This document shows, piece by piece, positions 14,058-27,377 of a stretch of 64,000 nt of DNA. The stretch's first letter is position 1; every line of letters begins with the position of its first letter. Origin of the DNA: Dinochytrium kinnereticum (lineage: Eukaryota; Chytridiomycota; Chytridiomycetes; Chytridiales; Chytridiaceae); contig JADGJT010000064.1 of assembly GCA_027604005.1 (NCBI GenBank), forward strand, positions 1-64,000, given 5' to 3'. The position numbers and the translations under genes were made by a program. The notes beneath the pieces were generated by a model. It was not told where the DNA came from. It did not search any database and was given only the letters and a program-made list of their open reading frames with translations.

Positions 14058-14968
14058 ATGCATCTTTTTGGAAAAGCAAAGGCGAAGGTCACGCCGAAAG
14101 ATGCCATCATCAAGATTCAGGAATCCCTTGAAATGTTAGAGAAGCGGGAGAAATACCTTAACAAACAGATCGATGATCAGTTAAAGGTCGCAAAAGTCAA
14201 CGCGTCCAGGAACAAAAGAGGTCAGTGGAGCTTAATAGTCATGCTAAGATTGTTCTTGAGTTTGATTGCGATTTGACTCGACATATATCCGAAGGATCGC
14301 TTTTTTTTTTCTGCTTTGGCCCATTCTGTTTGATTGAGACTGGACGTCTAAAAGTCTTTCCTCCATCAAACCCTAGTGGCACTTATGGCTCTCAAAAAGA
14401 AGAAGGCGTTGGAGAACCAAATTGAAAAGATTATGGGGTCGAGGATGACGTTGGAGCAGCAGAAGATGGCAATCGAAAATGCCAATGTTAACCTTGAGGT
14501 CATGAATGCTTTGAAGGCTGGAGCTACTGCGATGAAAACCATTCATGGGGAACTGTGAGTAGACTGAAGTTATGTCGATAGCTGTTTAAATCAAATATGC
14601 CATCCCTTCTTATATAGCGATATCAACAAGGTTGATGCCACTATGGACGACATTCGGGAGCAAATGGATTTGGCAAACGAGTTGTCGGATGCTATTTCAC
14701 AACCAGTATACTCGGGCATGGAATTTGATGAGGATGAGCTGAACGAGGAGTTGGAGTTGCTAGAGCAGGAAGAGCTTGACGCTAAGCTTCTTGACACAGG
14801 CCTTACATCAGCGCCTGCGGTGCCTAGCCAAGCAGTTCCAGGTATGCCCATGCATATAGTCCCTCTCTTATCTTTTTATTAGCCGTGGCGCTACCTCCCC
14901 GTCCCGTCAAGCAAATCGATGATGAGGATGCAGAGCTCGCGGAGCTCAAAGCTAGCATGGCACTGTAA
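14058..14968 (+). CDS. SNF7: ESCRT-III subunit Snf7/Vps32 (CHMP4)
   Basis: Forms the membrane-constricting ESCRT-III filament in multivesicular body sorting, cytokinesis and membrane repair. Four exons: 14058-14220, 14377-14554, 14618-14841, 14883-14968; all three junctions keep frame. The N-terminal basic helix starts [17 protein letters not shown]; the core has the CHMP4 signature [19 protein letters not shown] spanning the first junction, then [16 protein letters not shown] and the acidic [19 protein letters not shown]. The C-terminus [16 protein letters not shown] helix ([14 protein letters not shown]) ends the protein at about 216 residues, normal for the family. The third intron is only 41 nt. 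Family assignment is secure from co-linear match with animal CHMP4 and yeast Snf7. Confidence 0.95.
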
Positions 14969-15415
14969 TATTGATTGGACTGAAACGAAAAACCTTCTGT
15001 CGTAAAAGAAAACATCCGGATTCAAATTATTCTACCTGTGGTGGAGTCATCATTACAAGGAATGAAGACGTCTAGGGATTCGGAGCGGCAAAGTTGCATT
15101 TGAAGCTCATTGGACTCTCTCCCGTTGTGGTTCTTCAATGTTGTGGAGATTGTCGGCCATTCAGTGTTTCAATTTTATTAACGCGAAAGCGATTCATAAA
15201 CCCTCATATTTATTGATCATCTTCGTCTGCGTTTTTGCTGTGTTTAATATTTCATAACAACATGCAAAATATTGTAATTGAAATAAACATGTCCCTGATT
15301 TCCAGGATACTAGCAGATCTTGAGAATCTCCTACTTAATCCGGAAATCCAAATTAACCTCTGGCCACTCCTTCCATGCTGGTAGCAATACGAGCCTAGTT
15401 CAATAGTAAACCGAC
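14969..15415. other. Intergenic region, Snf7 3' end to next promoter
   Basis: 447 bp with no gene seen. The first part is presumably the Snf7 3' UTR; a TTTTATTAA stretch is at about 15170-15180. The last 100 bases precede the next start at 15416 and presumably contain its promoter. Confidence 0.4.
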
Positions 15416-18400
15416 ATGGGCTCGATATCGTCGGAGAAAGATGCTGACTGGGGAATGGATCCCAGGTCAGCATCTAGCAGCAACAATGACCAGGAGATTC
15501 CGTCTGACCTGAGGGAAACTCAGCCCATTGAAACTGTCACTATGCTGGACAAACGCTTCGACGAAGTACTGAAGGGTCATTCAGTGGTTAACAGCATTAA
15601 CTTGTTTAAAAAGCTTTTGGCTGAGATAAAAATTCTCACGGAATCAAGAGGGAAGGATTTTCAGAAGATAGAAGCCCGTGTAGATAGGATGCCAGCACTG
15701 CCTCAGATAAAGTATTTTAGCGTGTTATTAAAAGTAACTGGACAAGCTACTTTGATAAATTCAAAACTCTTCGGAAGGATAAATTGGATAAGGTGTCTGA
15801 AATTGATATGCCCTCATTGCGGGAGATGGCCAGTCAACAAGTAGCTGATGAGGTAGGCTACTAATGTATATTTCTTATTTACATTCTCGTCTTTTGCTTG
15901 ATATAGCTGAATAACGCGTGGAATGTTGACTGGATGATAAAGGGCCCAATTGTTCTGAGTACTCTAAAAACATTCTTTCGCGCTCGCTCGCTGGAGATTT
16001 TAAGCCAAAATTCATTGCTTATATCGCGCTGGACCCGATTTTGTATGCCGTAGAATATATTTTACTATTAATGCGTTTAAAAAGGTCGCAACGCTACCGA
16101 AATCTCGAGGTTTATGCCAGCATTTCAGAAGTATCAAGAATTTCTTAGAGGGGAATATGTCGATGCAGTTTCCCGATATGAAAAAATTAGCGAGCAGACC
16201 GAGCTTAGAATTAAGCAACGTCAGATGGAGCAGGCGGCACGTGAAGCAGAACGAATCGCGTCGGAAAGGGCAGGGATTGCCACTCTAAAGCCACAAAACG
16301 ACAAGATATCGAATACGAAGCTAATGACTGTTGCAAAAGAAGCCTTAAAAGTGAAAAAGAATACGGAGAAGCATCAAAGGGAGGTTGCGGAACGAGAAGA
16401 GAAGGAAATGCTTGAAAGAGAAAAGTTAGCTTTGGATGAAACAGAGATTACAGCGGATATGGCAAATCCTGGGTTCGAGCCAGAAGACATAACTGTATAT
16501 CTTCGCAGTATAATTGCCAGAAGTAAAGGTTCTCGTGACTTCAATGTCTTCCTGCGGCGATCAAAGCTTATCACACAAAGCGACAGGCCCTTACTATTAA
16601 AGGACTACAACATGCTCTCATCCTTAAAGCCAGGCAAGGGATTGACTGACCTAATGAATGACTACGAAGGACTGAACATGTACGTTATCTGGCATTCGAG
16701 CCTTATTAACAATTGAAGGTTTATGGAAAAACCCCCTCAAAAGTTACCAAAAGTTGAGGACTTTTTGACTGAGTATGAGATTCTTTGTGCTCACTTCGGA
16801 GTCGAAACACCAATATCTCTAGAAGACGGCCGACCCTTTGTTTACGAGATCGATGGACGCTTTGCCGCGAAATTTTCGGAGTTAAATGCCGAGACAAACC
16901 ACCCACCCTATGAAAGTGGACTTGAGGGGGATCTTAACACGAATTCAAGTGGAGGATCAAATAGCGGTGCAGGAGGAGGCTCAGGTGATAGAGCAGGCGG
17001 AAGTATTGGAAATAGCGCCGCAATTGAATCTCTATCTGCTGCAATCTCTGCTGCTGTTGGGTTTTTAAGCAACAATTGCCAGAAAAGTAGGGATAAAAGT
17101 TTAACGAAATAGTGACCTTTTTGCTTTTAGCGCCAAGTGTAGTGAGGCTCAAGTCTGCAGAATGGATCCCTGCGTTGCACTTCCGGCCCCACTTCGAGGA
17201 ATGGCAAGACGCTCAAAAGGATATGTTACGCACCCGGCGTGAGCTTGACTTCGAAATGCTCTGTGAATTCGACTTGCTTGGATCAACAGATATTGATTTT
17301 GTAACCTCACGCTTAAAAGAATCTGCAAAGAAAATCTGGGAGGGGGCAGCAAAACGATCTAATACAAAGCCTTTACCAAGCAAAGCTGGAGGTTCCAAAC
17401 AAACAATTAGGAGGAGCACACATGATTTGGTTCATGAAGACGAAGAGGATAGAACACCAGCCTCTTTTGATTTGGGCATGTTAATTCCTGACGGTCGAGA
17501 ACACTTATGTGATCGACATGTACTTGACGGGAAAAAGCAACAGTATGGTCAGATTCTTAGAGCAAATGAGGAAAACCGATTAATAGAGCAGGAGCTTATG
17601 AACGTCGATCCTTCTCGGTCTCTAAACTCGGTTTCACTTGTAGAAGTAAGCCTATTGATTATTTCTTCTTCATACTTCTCTTAATGTCAATAGCCCACTC
17701 TAGCTACTATCTTTGCAGAGCATGAGGTTTTGGCTTTTTCTCAACTTCGCTACATGCGAACTAAGGAACTCCGTCTTATCCTCATGAGGCAACTTAATTT
17801 CATGAGATCCGTTGAGAAAAGGATCAATCTTGATGTAAACTTTATCAAAATCACCATCCTAGTACTTACTAAGTTAGTGGAAAAAACGAAAAGCAAGGGG
17901 ATTTCATAACTTCTTGGATGTAAAAAGAGAAGGCTTTCAATTTTTCTGATTTTTTCTTTAGCCTGTGCATTCGGGAGGCGTTTCTCAAACGGCTATCGCC
18001 AATATATTAACGAGTATGTGGAGCCAAACGAAGGCGTTTGCGCCACCAGATAATGCAACAGGTAGCAATACAAATGAAAATAAAAGTTCTTCAGCTACAT
18101 CTACGGTTCCGGGTAGTGTTGGACACGGCCGAAAGACAGAAAGCCATGAAGATATAAGATATATAAAGAAATCAAGAATTTGCATAACGGATCTTAAAGG
18201 CACAGGCATTATCTATGGTACCCTAAGCTTCCTTTTATCGTACTTAAAGCATGTAGATGTGGCATTAGACGATTTGAAGATTCTTGAAAGGGAACTTCTA
18301 AAAGTAGCCACAGTATTTATTAATAACGGTCTTAACGGAAGAGAGGCAATTTCTCTTGGTTACATGGACGAGCTTAGGTTTAAAATGGCGGATAGGAAAG

Positions 18401-21400
18401 GTTTATATGCTTTAAGAATCTCAGCTAATGTACTATCAGCGGAAATTAAGGATATCACTTTCTTAAACCCATCTATTGATCGATCACAATTATTACTAGA
18501 ATTATATGATGCAGAAGTAAAGTTTCAATACGCTAAGATTGACGTAAGTTCCTGACTTCGCTAATGGTTCACGAAGCTTTAGGCCATAAACTGTTATATG
18601 GAAATATATGAGCATTGCACTGACCACGACAGCGTATCAAGTGTTTGCCAAATAATTACCAATCTGATCCATATGAGACCAAACTTTAAGTTTGATGTAA
18701 GATATTTCTCTGTAACTTCCTTACTTAGATTTTAAAGTCGCCATACTTTGTTCAAGACTTTACTCTTTCTACGAAGTCCCTAGAGATTCAGACCAGACTT
18801 ATCTCTGAGATGGTTAAATACACAATTGAGGCCCATCGTGACTGGGTTATGAAGATTAATATGAAGCTACAGAGAAGAGGGGCAGCAAAAGAAGATCTGT
18901 TGAATAAAAAGCTTGAATCTCTAAAGATCGATACACCACTTCAGTTTGGACTGCCATGGATAGGAGGTGAGATGACGCATGCATGATCTTCCTTTCTTAT
19001 TTGCCCTAGCACCGCCAGAGCAATCCATAACTATGCATTACGATGGAGTCAACCTTTCAATATCGGAATTCGTACCATGGCTCGCTGAGATTCCTAAAGT
19101 CTGGAAAGAGGCTGAGCGGCAATCTGGAGAACTCACCCGTACTCTAGAAATTCTTCTTAACACATTTACGGGTGGAGAAAAGCCCTCTCGATCAACTGTG
19201 GATTGCATTATTTGGAAGCAAATGCTGACGCTATGGCGCGGTCTTTCTGAATATTCTTTCAATCCACCTCTTAGAGGAAGGCGTCTAATAGGAGGGCTTG
19301 ATTCGGATGTTTGGTTAGAAAACCCATTATTACCGGACCTATTGTTATCGGAGAAATACGTACCTTATGAGCTTTCTTCCGAAGGAACATCGAAGTCTCT
19401 TGGAAATGCTGTGGCACCATATACAATGTTCAACGACCCACCCTTCAAACCAAGAGCGCGGCACTTTCTTGCACGACTCCTTAAGTTGATTATGCTTCGA
19501 AATCGTCTTCTTCATTCATGGATAGAAACTGGTTAGTTGGAAGCTTATTTGATAGGAATATTCTCTAATGTACTTTCTAGAGTTCTGGAAATGCGCTTAT
19601 GAGGAACAGTTTCCACAAATGGGTTTAAACAAAAGCACTTACAGCGGTCGTCTTAGTGAACTTCGCTACGATGTCCCAGAAATGGTAGATAACACGGTTG
19701 TTGAGGTATATATAACATTCTTTCTCTATTTTCTGATGAAGTAAGGATGAAGAGGTTGAAGATTTGGAATCCCCTGAGGCCAACAATGATGTGTCGGCTA
19801 TAGAAAATGCAGATCAAGTTCATGCGTCGCATGAGACTTTCTCATGGAGAGTTGGCCCCTTAGCAATCGCGGAGTTGGACGAATCTCAAAGTCTTTTTGA
19901 CTTTTCTAAAATTTCGAGTATCTTGAATCTCCTTCGGCCAAATCAGCTTCGAAAGCTAGCCCGTGCTTTGAAGGTAGACCACTTACTTTATATCAAATAC
20001 TTAAAGGAATAGATTCAGTTGCTTGAAAAGAATTGGCTAATGGGCGCAGTGGAAGTTCACAGCCAGATTCTATACGACATCCATCGTAATGTGCTAATGG
20101 AAAAAGAAGATGACCGCCCTAAAAGTTCAGATGTCAAAAAAGTAGCTCCATTTTGATTTGCGATGTGATTAATATGTTTTCGTGTTAGACACGAGGGAAA
20201 TCAGCTGGTGGGCAAAGGGAAGGAATTGCGAACCAGACGTTTGATGTTGACTATCGTACGCTTGTCACAAGTATCTTGCCAAAGAAAAAGCAGATGAGAA
20301 AAGCGATGCTTATCGAGTTTGCAAAAGAGTGAGAATATGGTTTGTCCTTCATATTCTAACGGAATTAGACATAAAAATTTATCTAAAAAAGAGTATGGAG
20401 ACTCTGAGAAAGAGTCAGAGTTTCTGTTTTTGAAGGTTTGATAGTCTCTATCTCTACAAGCTAACGAATGTTTCAGAATGAACTGATGGAATGGTACTTT
20501 AGAAGTATCTCAGAAATTGTAGTCGAAGAATGCGAGCGATCTGAATTGGCAAAGCTTATGATTGAAACTCGGCGCTTTGCATTATCGCGACCAATTGGCA
20601 AAATCCTTTTTCGGCCGTCTAAAGTCACCAGAAATGCCGAATATTTTTCCAGTAAAGACCATTTCCCAAACTTTACTTACCTATTTTAAAGATGATAAAG
20701 GGAGGCTAGAGCAAGGGAAAAAGAGCGAAGCGGATAAAATAATTCAGGTGCAAGATGTTATATATTCGGAGATTGGTGGAGGAACAGATCACTTGTTAAA
20801 GTTATGGTATTTACCACACGTCACAGAAGTCTTAATCGTAAGTTGATTTCCTCATTACAAACCTGAACACATTTAGGGTCTGGGGGGAAATGAAAAAATA
20901 GTAAAAAATGTGAATGATATCTCGACAAAGCTTTTCAGAAATAGCGGTGTATATACACGGTCGCTGCAAATGCAGATGATGATTTTGGATGTTTTACACT
21001 ATGTCTGTACCTTTGCACACCTGCTCTGCGATAACAATAGATATGTTCAATCCGGTTTGACAATATGCCATTATAACGATTTAACGTTGGTTAGTTCGAG
21101 AATTAAGAGAAGCCGATTACATTGTGAATGTCATGAGCCAGCTTAAAAAGGACTTATCGTACCAAGGCACAACAGCAGAGTATAGTAGAGTTGAGGGCTA
21201 TCTTAAAGCCAAATGGACTCTATGGTTTTTGAGGATACGTCTCACACTTCAGAGTACCTCATACACTTTAAGCATGAGAATAGTAGGAGACTATAAAGCA
21301 ATAGTTTGGATGGCTAATTCCTTGAAAGTTCCCAGAGGCCTCGAATTTCTTAGCATCCCAGCTCGACTACATATGCCCTCCTGAACCCTACAATGACAGT

Positions 21401-24400
21401 AAGGACTATGAGCTCAGAACAGATTGCGATTTATCCAAGATTCCTATGGTATGTTCTATGTTTCTCGACCTACTGACAAGAAAGACACGAATTTCATTAA
21501 GAAGAAACAAAATGGTTTCTCAATTCATCCTTTCTGCTCTTGAGCCGGAAGCAAAGAGATGCGCGGAAACAAAAATTTTGGAGCTAGACGATTGTTTAGA
21601 ACAATACCTTCAGGCAACGATGCTTAATTTCGGTGAAAACACTGAGGAGGTCAATAGGACACAAATGGAATACTTGACAACATGCCTTAAGCTTTATCAG
21701 CTGCGAAAAGAGTATTTCCGTATCATGCTGAATGACGCGCCTATTATAGTAATTATCAATGTTAATAAGGTGGTTTAACTAGTTTTCATAGAGAGAGGAA
21801 CAAGTAATTGAAGCAATGAAAACGTATAAGATTAAAATTCTTGTTGGGGCCATAAAATTTTACCACAAGCTAGGATCTCGTGGTGGTGCTTCCACAGGTA
21901 GTATTAAGCCTGAACGCAAATCATAATATTTTTCAGCATTCTTACTGAGGGATGAGGTTGTGACTTCTTCCATAGACATGGAATTCAACAGACTAAGCCA
22001 GGCGGTAAAGCTCTAACTTTGCAATTCCTATTAACCATATGCTTTATTCCAAAGGCATTCGATAGATGTCAGATATCGATGCTGCAAAATGAGCTTCTGA
22101 GGCTTTACACCCTTCACATGATTAAAAATGCTAAGGCTTTTTATGATCGGCTGGCCGATGAGAGAACCGGAAGGCTTTTTAAGCTCTACGACTCAATTGA
22201 CATCCAATCCCAAAGTGGCGACAAGACATTCTCCTTTAAGCTTTCAGATGATGACTATTCGGCAAAAAGTAACATACTACATAGTTTTGTTGATGATCTT
22301 TACAAAGCTAATGCTCAATATGTAAGGTTATTAACGATATCTTATTGCTAAAAAACAATTTACAGTACAAAGAAAAGAAGAGTACCATCATTCCGTTGAT
22401 GAACTCTGCCCCGAACCAAAAGGGGAATACTAAGGAGCTAATGAGCGCAATGGTGAATAGTGCAATGGAAGAGCAGCGAATATTTGCGTGCAGCAAAGAA
22501 AACCTTAGCCAAGCGGTGCGCTATCTTTTGTTTCTCTAGTAATTTTCTGAACGTCTATTTCAGATTCTGAAGCTGGGAATTCAATTAACGAAATGGCAAG
22601 AAACTCGATCTGCAGAGCAGGAGCATTTTGCCTCAAGTACTTCTAGCAAGTTAACAGAAATGTTAAAGAGTGCTGAAAGAACTATTCACCTATTGCTAAA
22701 AGATAGAAAAGAACTACTCGAGGTTTGTGCTTCCCATTGAAATCAAATACCATTCTGATACTAGACGAAGAACTTTGGAAGAGACGTTAGACTTGCATCA
22801 GCACATGCAATATCTGATATCTACGCTGAATTGGCTTCCCTCTCCGTTGAAGTTAATGAGCTACGTAAAACCCGGCGAGTGGAGGAAAGAAAGCTTCGAA
22901 ATCGCATAATTGATGAATATGATGAAATGGTTAGCGAGTTAGTCATCGAGAATCACGTGATAAGGAACAGATTCAACGAATATAGAACGAATACTGTACA
23001 TGAGGTGATGGGGATTATATCTGAGACGAAAAAGGAAGAACTACAGCAATTGGCGAGAAGCCCTGAGATACCGGACGCCTTAAGAAATGCTGCTGAGAAA
23101 TCTATTAAGCATGAACAGATAACATCTGTGATGAAGAATGATATTCATGAACTAAACATGACGGTTTGAAGAAATCGCAAATGTGTCTAATTGCATACTA
23201 GCTGCTTAAAGTTCGATCGATGTTTACCCTGAAAGAGCAATCTCTTAGATCATCCTTTGAGAAAAAGGTAATGTTTAATTTTTTCTGAGGCGATTACCGC
23301 GAATAAGAAGGAGGTTAACAAATTTCAATAGATGAGGAAGCTGAGTGAAGACAGTCGGATTGCTGAAGAGAAATTGTGGGATAGCTACCGTGAGGCGGAA
23401 TCTCGAGAGCGAGCCTTGAGAAGAACTCTCACAAAAACCACAAAAGTACGAGAACCTTATTTGCTTTGTGATAGTCCTAACGAAAGCCTTTCAGTCTCTA
23501 ATAGCCGCCGAAACATTGACAGAGTCTTTGCAACGTCAACTGAAAGAGGAGGCATGCATATCAGATTATTACTGTTTTTTTTCTGACATTTTTATTCATA
23601 AACCAGCAATCAAAATCCAGGACGGCAAAGCAGGAGCGTACCTTATCAGCCAGGGTAAGGCAAGAAGCATCAAGCAACGATACAAAGTCAACAGAGCTTG
23701 TTGAAAGACTAAAGAAGTACGACGGGATTAACGTCGATCGCCTTCTCAGCGAACTTACGGAAAAAACAAGGTTGATCGAGCAGTTTGTCGAAAAAGAACG
23801 AGAGCGTGAAAAGCAAAAAGAAGAAGGAGGAGCTCGAGGATCCCTTGAAGACACACAATCAAAGGGTTTCCCAAGAAGAACGTCCGTTAGCCCATTTCGT
23901 TCAAGCATTTTCAGGCCAAGATCTTCAGACTTTCGAGCATCAATCATGCTTGACCGTGCAGCTATGCAAAAAAAGACCGAGGAAAGGGAGTCTAACGAAG
24001 AGCTACTGCGGAAAATTGAGGAATTGAAAAGAGAAAATGAGACTCTTAAGCATCAGCTATCAAGGTAGATCGTTTGCATTATGCACTTTATAAACGTAAA
24101 ATCTCAGACCGCAAAGCGTAGTGAGCGAAAGGCCACTGGTCCAAAGCATCATTTCTCGTTACTCTTCAGATACCTCTAGCGATGAGGAAGACGATGAGTC
24201 AAAGCCGTTGGAGGAAGCGGCTCTTCTTCAGGCCACCGTCGGGAACCGCCAAATATCAAGAAATTCAAGAAGATCCGTGGGAAGCGTTGGAGAAAGACGC
24301 TCAGTCTCTGTTCAAAGCAACCTTGATCCACACCATCTTGGTGAAGGAACGAGTCATGCAAGCCTAAGATCCTACGAGAGCGTGGAGTATAGAAACTCCT

Positions 24401-24978
24401 TTTCCTTACCATCTAAGGCTATGGGAGCCATGGCCCCACCATCTAGCTGGGCACCGTCAGCAGCCTCGACGCCGCGCAGCGGCACCCCCCCCGAAAGTGT
24501 CAGAGATGACATGGTGAAGACAGCATCTTTCGTAGCTGATCTTTCCATGGGAAAGACTAAAGGAAAAGCAAGGGCTGGAAAGAAAATGGACCCTTCCCCT
24601 TCACCTTCAGCATGGACCGTGTCTTCACCTCCACCTCCAAATGATGCCTCCGTCGACAAAGCACAACATCGCATACGAGAACGCGCGTCCATGTCAATTG
24701 AGTCGGCCCCTCGATCCGCAGGAGTGAATTTTTTCCTTCGGCGAAAGACTCTTCCCTCCAGACCATTTGCATCAGCACTACCTCATAGAAGAAAGAGCTC
24801 GTTTGCTCCAGATGGCCCAAATCTTGTACACCCTGAGAGCGTGGCAGGGTCCACAAGCTTCCGAACAAAGCGAGAGACGTCCCTGGATGAGACCAAAGCC
24901 AAAGCACTGACAGATGCAATGCACAAGCAGCTGCCTGCAGCGAGGCCCCGCAGCACCAAAAACACCAGCACCAGGTGA
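15416..24978 (+). CDS. Giant coiled-coil protein, possibly flagellum-associated (CCDC162-like?)
   Basis: One long gene, more than 25 short exons joined by 40-100 nt introns, giving roughly 2,500 residues. No enzymatic motif is visible. It is alpha-helical and charged throughout: a coiled coil with KQRQMEQAAREAERIASER near 16215-16270, conserved-looking blocks LRYMRTKELRLILMRQLNFM (about 17745-17805) and LISEMVKYTIEAHRDWVMKI (about 18800-18860), a globular section at 18979-19536 (YDGVNLSISEFVPWLAEIPK), then further coiled coils to 24068. The last exon (24121-24978) encodes a Ser/Pro/Arg-rich tail starting after an acidic SSDEEDDES. I assigned the boundaries because frames stay open across successive plausible introns and no internal start with its own promoter is evident. 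My best family guess, from memory and unverified, is CCDC162-type ciliary proteins; it could instead be a different centrosomal or axonemal coiled-coil family, or two fused models. The first junction (15680-15734) is ambiguous. Confidence 0.55.
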
Positions 24979-25173
24979 TTAAAACATAGTTATAGGAACC
25001 ATTTACACCATCTACGACCGGATCTCGCTGCGTCCCCAGCCGTCCCTTTAAAACGGGATCTCGTCTAAAGTTGTTTTCTTGTAACTAAAATAAACAAGAA
25101 AACTTTTCAAAACATTGTGACAATTCCCTTCACAACCATTTTTGCCACCGGACTCGAAACAAAGAGTGCTGCA

Positions 25174-26771
25174 ATGAACAACCCCAGCGCGGGAAGCTCA
25201 ATCAGCCCTGCGCCGTCAATGGACCAGGAGTTCGAGAACGGCGTGCGCGTGCTAAGAGAGGCTTTTGCTAAAAAGGTGATCTTCTGACTGCTGCGATTCC
25301 TTGGTGTGCTGAACACTTCCCTTGCAGGTGTCGTTGAGGGAGAGCGAGATCGTCCAGCTGCGTGGGGAGTTGGGACGGAAAGAGGCCGAAGTCAAGGTCA
25401 GGCATAATGTTATGGATCCATTAAATCTTTGAGTATGTACTTAATATGGTCACTTTTCTCCTTGTGGCTTTAAATAGGACTTGCTCCATCGTGTGAGCCA
25501 ATTGGAGGCGCAGGTGGCGCGAGGCGATAAGAGGATTGCTGAGATGAGTCGAGCGGTATCTAAGCTGGCTTCATTTAAACAGGCTGTGATGGATTCGCTG
25601 GCAAGTGATGATGGTATGATCAATCTGAAAGACGTTGGGAATGCATAGAGAGTTACCTTCCACACAAATAGATTAAGTTTTTCTTCTAATTCTGTAACTT
25701 TTTTTTTGTTTCAGCCAGTGCCCTTTCTTATGCCGTGGATTTAAACGCAACGGATTCTGAGGTAAAATGAATATGAGAAACATGCTTCCTTTGCCAAGTC
25801 ATAATTTTTGCTTATGCTACGTTTGCTCATTCCTCCACCTTCATTTTCGCGTTTTATTTTGAGAGTAAAGCATAAGGCTAATCCTTTATACGATACTTTG
25901 AATTAGGGCTTGAACCGTAGTTCGGACGGATGTAAGAAATGCACAGAGTTCTTATCTTATAATCAGTTATTGGTGACAGCACGACACGATTAAACAGAAC
26001 ATCAACATCCACCTACGGGTCGCCCGATAGGTATTCTCCATCATTCTTTTTAATCATCAACCAAAAATCGACTCAATTTATCTATTTTGTGACATTAGGC
26101 AAGTAGACGACATCCTCGGCTCCATCACGGCCGGAAAAGGTCTCAAGCCAGCCCCCTCTACCGAAAATATCCGTCGAAACCGAAGCCCAACCCCAACTTC
26201 CTTTGGTCAACCCTCCCCAATGGCAAATGGAATCTCTCCGAATTCCTCAGCGTCGAAAAGGAACTCTGGCTCAGTCTCTTTCTCAGGGGTGGAGAATGGA
26301 CAGGAGACACCTTTGATTAGAGGGATGGGCAGTGGTGGCGGTGGTTATCAATTTGGGTTGGGTGGAGGGAGCGCTGTTGGGGCTTCTCAGGCTTTGTATT
26401 TTGAGCCGGCCGCGCTTGGGGCTGAGACTGGGCAAGGTGTGGCTTCGGGTGGTGGTGTTCAGTCAGTCGATGGGAGAGAGTTTTTTAGGAACGCGAGATC
26501 TGTACTTTCCTATGATGAGGTAAAACTTTACTTTAGTTCTCATGTGGGTCTAACAGCGCGCGCCTTTAGTTTACGGCTCTGCTGACGAACGTAAAATCGT
26601 AAGTACCTTTTTTACTTTATTCAAATAACATGTAAACATATCATACCTATATCATACAGCTATAACGCCCGCGAGCAATCAAAGCACCGCACTCTTGAAA
26701 ATCTTCACGGCCTTCTGGGAGATAAGCACAAGCAGATCTATGACCAATTCGAGCGTCTCCTCTCACGCTAA
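25174..26771 (+). CDS. At4g15545-like coiled-coil protein
   Basis: Resembles the conserved eukaryotic family named after plant At4g15545; molecular role unknown. Exons read as 25174-25275, 25328-25396, 25478-25613, 25715-25761, a 25-nt micro-exon 25907-25931, 25967-26030, 26099-26519, 26570-26598 and 26660-26771. The N-terminal 100 residues are a coiled coil (VSLRESEIVQLRGELGRKEA). A Ser/Pro/Gly-rich linker follows (PTPTSFGQPSP and a Gly-rich stretch). The C-terminal hallmark begins GREFFRNARSVLSYDEF and ends DKHKQIYDQFERLL, which matches the family's conserved C-terminal block (in plants, EFFRQ.R..LSYEQF...N.KELNAH). Product about 330 residues. The start at 25174 is the first ATG upstream of the coiled coil with an open frame. 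The promoter would lie in 24979-25173. Confidence 0.72.
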
Positions 26772-27377
26772 GAGTATTGCTTCAGATAAGAGAGCGGACC
26801 TTCCTCTGTCTTCATTGACCCCGCCTCTTCCCCTCCCCCATCCCTAACCGTATTCCGCCGCTTTTTTGTGATTCGCAGCAAAATCTATACCTATCTCTTT
26901 AGTAGTTTTAAAAGTATCTAATAATATTATTATCGTTATGTTTGTTCTCACATATAATATTTATTATTTGAAATTCACACAGCAAGTCAAAACATCTTCC
27001 CGACATTTTACGACTTCAAAAAGAAACAAAGAAAAGAAAAGAAAAAAGCAAGAAAAAAGAAAAGAAATAAATTCCAACCCGTCCTTGCACAAATTCAACA
27101 GAAACAAAACAAAACAAAAAAAAAAAATATGCAAAAGCGAATGCGCAGTTAAAAGCCAGCGGACAAAAAACAAAAACAAAAACAACAAACAAGGGCATCA
27201 AAAGAATCACAAAACCAATACACGAAACCCCGACCCCGATCACGAATCATCAAAAACCAAACCGCAAACAAAAACAGAATCAACTTTCCACCACCAACGA
27301 CAAGCAACAAAAAACTTCCCATTAGCCAAAAAAAAAAAAAAAAAAAAAGGAATGCTAAACCAAAATCTTAACCCCCA
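26772..27377. other. Convergent intergenic region, A-rich
   Basis: 606 bp between two 3' ends. From about 26990 to 27360 the plus strand is dominated by A (for example the 20-base A run near 27330-27350), meaning T-rich in the sense of the minus-strand nucleoporin. No gene is supported; the apparent Lys/Asn-rich open frame here is a composition artefact. Confidence 0.6.

Noticed and set aside
15712..15734. 23-nt intron as the preferred model
   Set aside because: A 41-nt in-frame alternative matches the intron size seen elsewhere, so the ultra-short one is kept only as a question.
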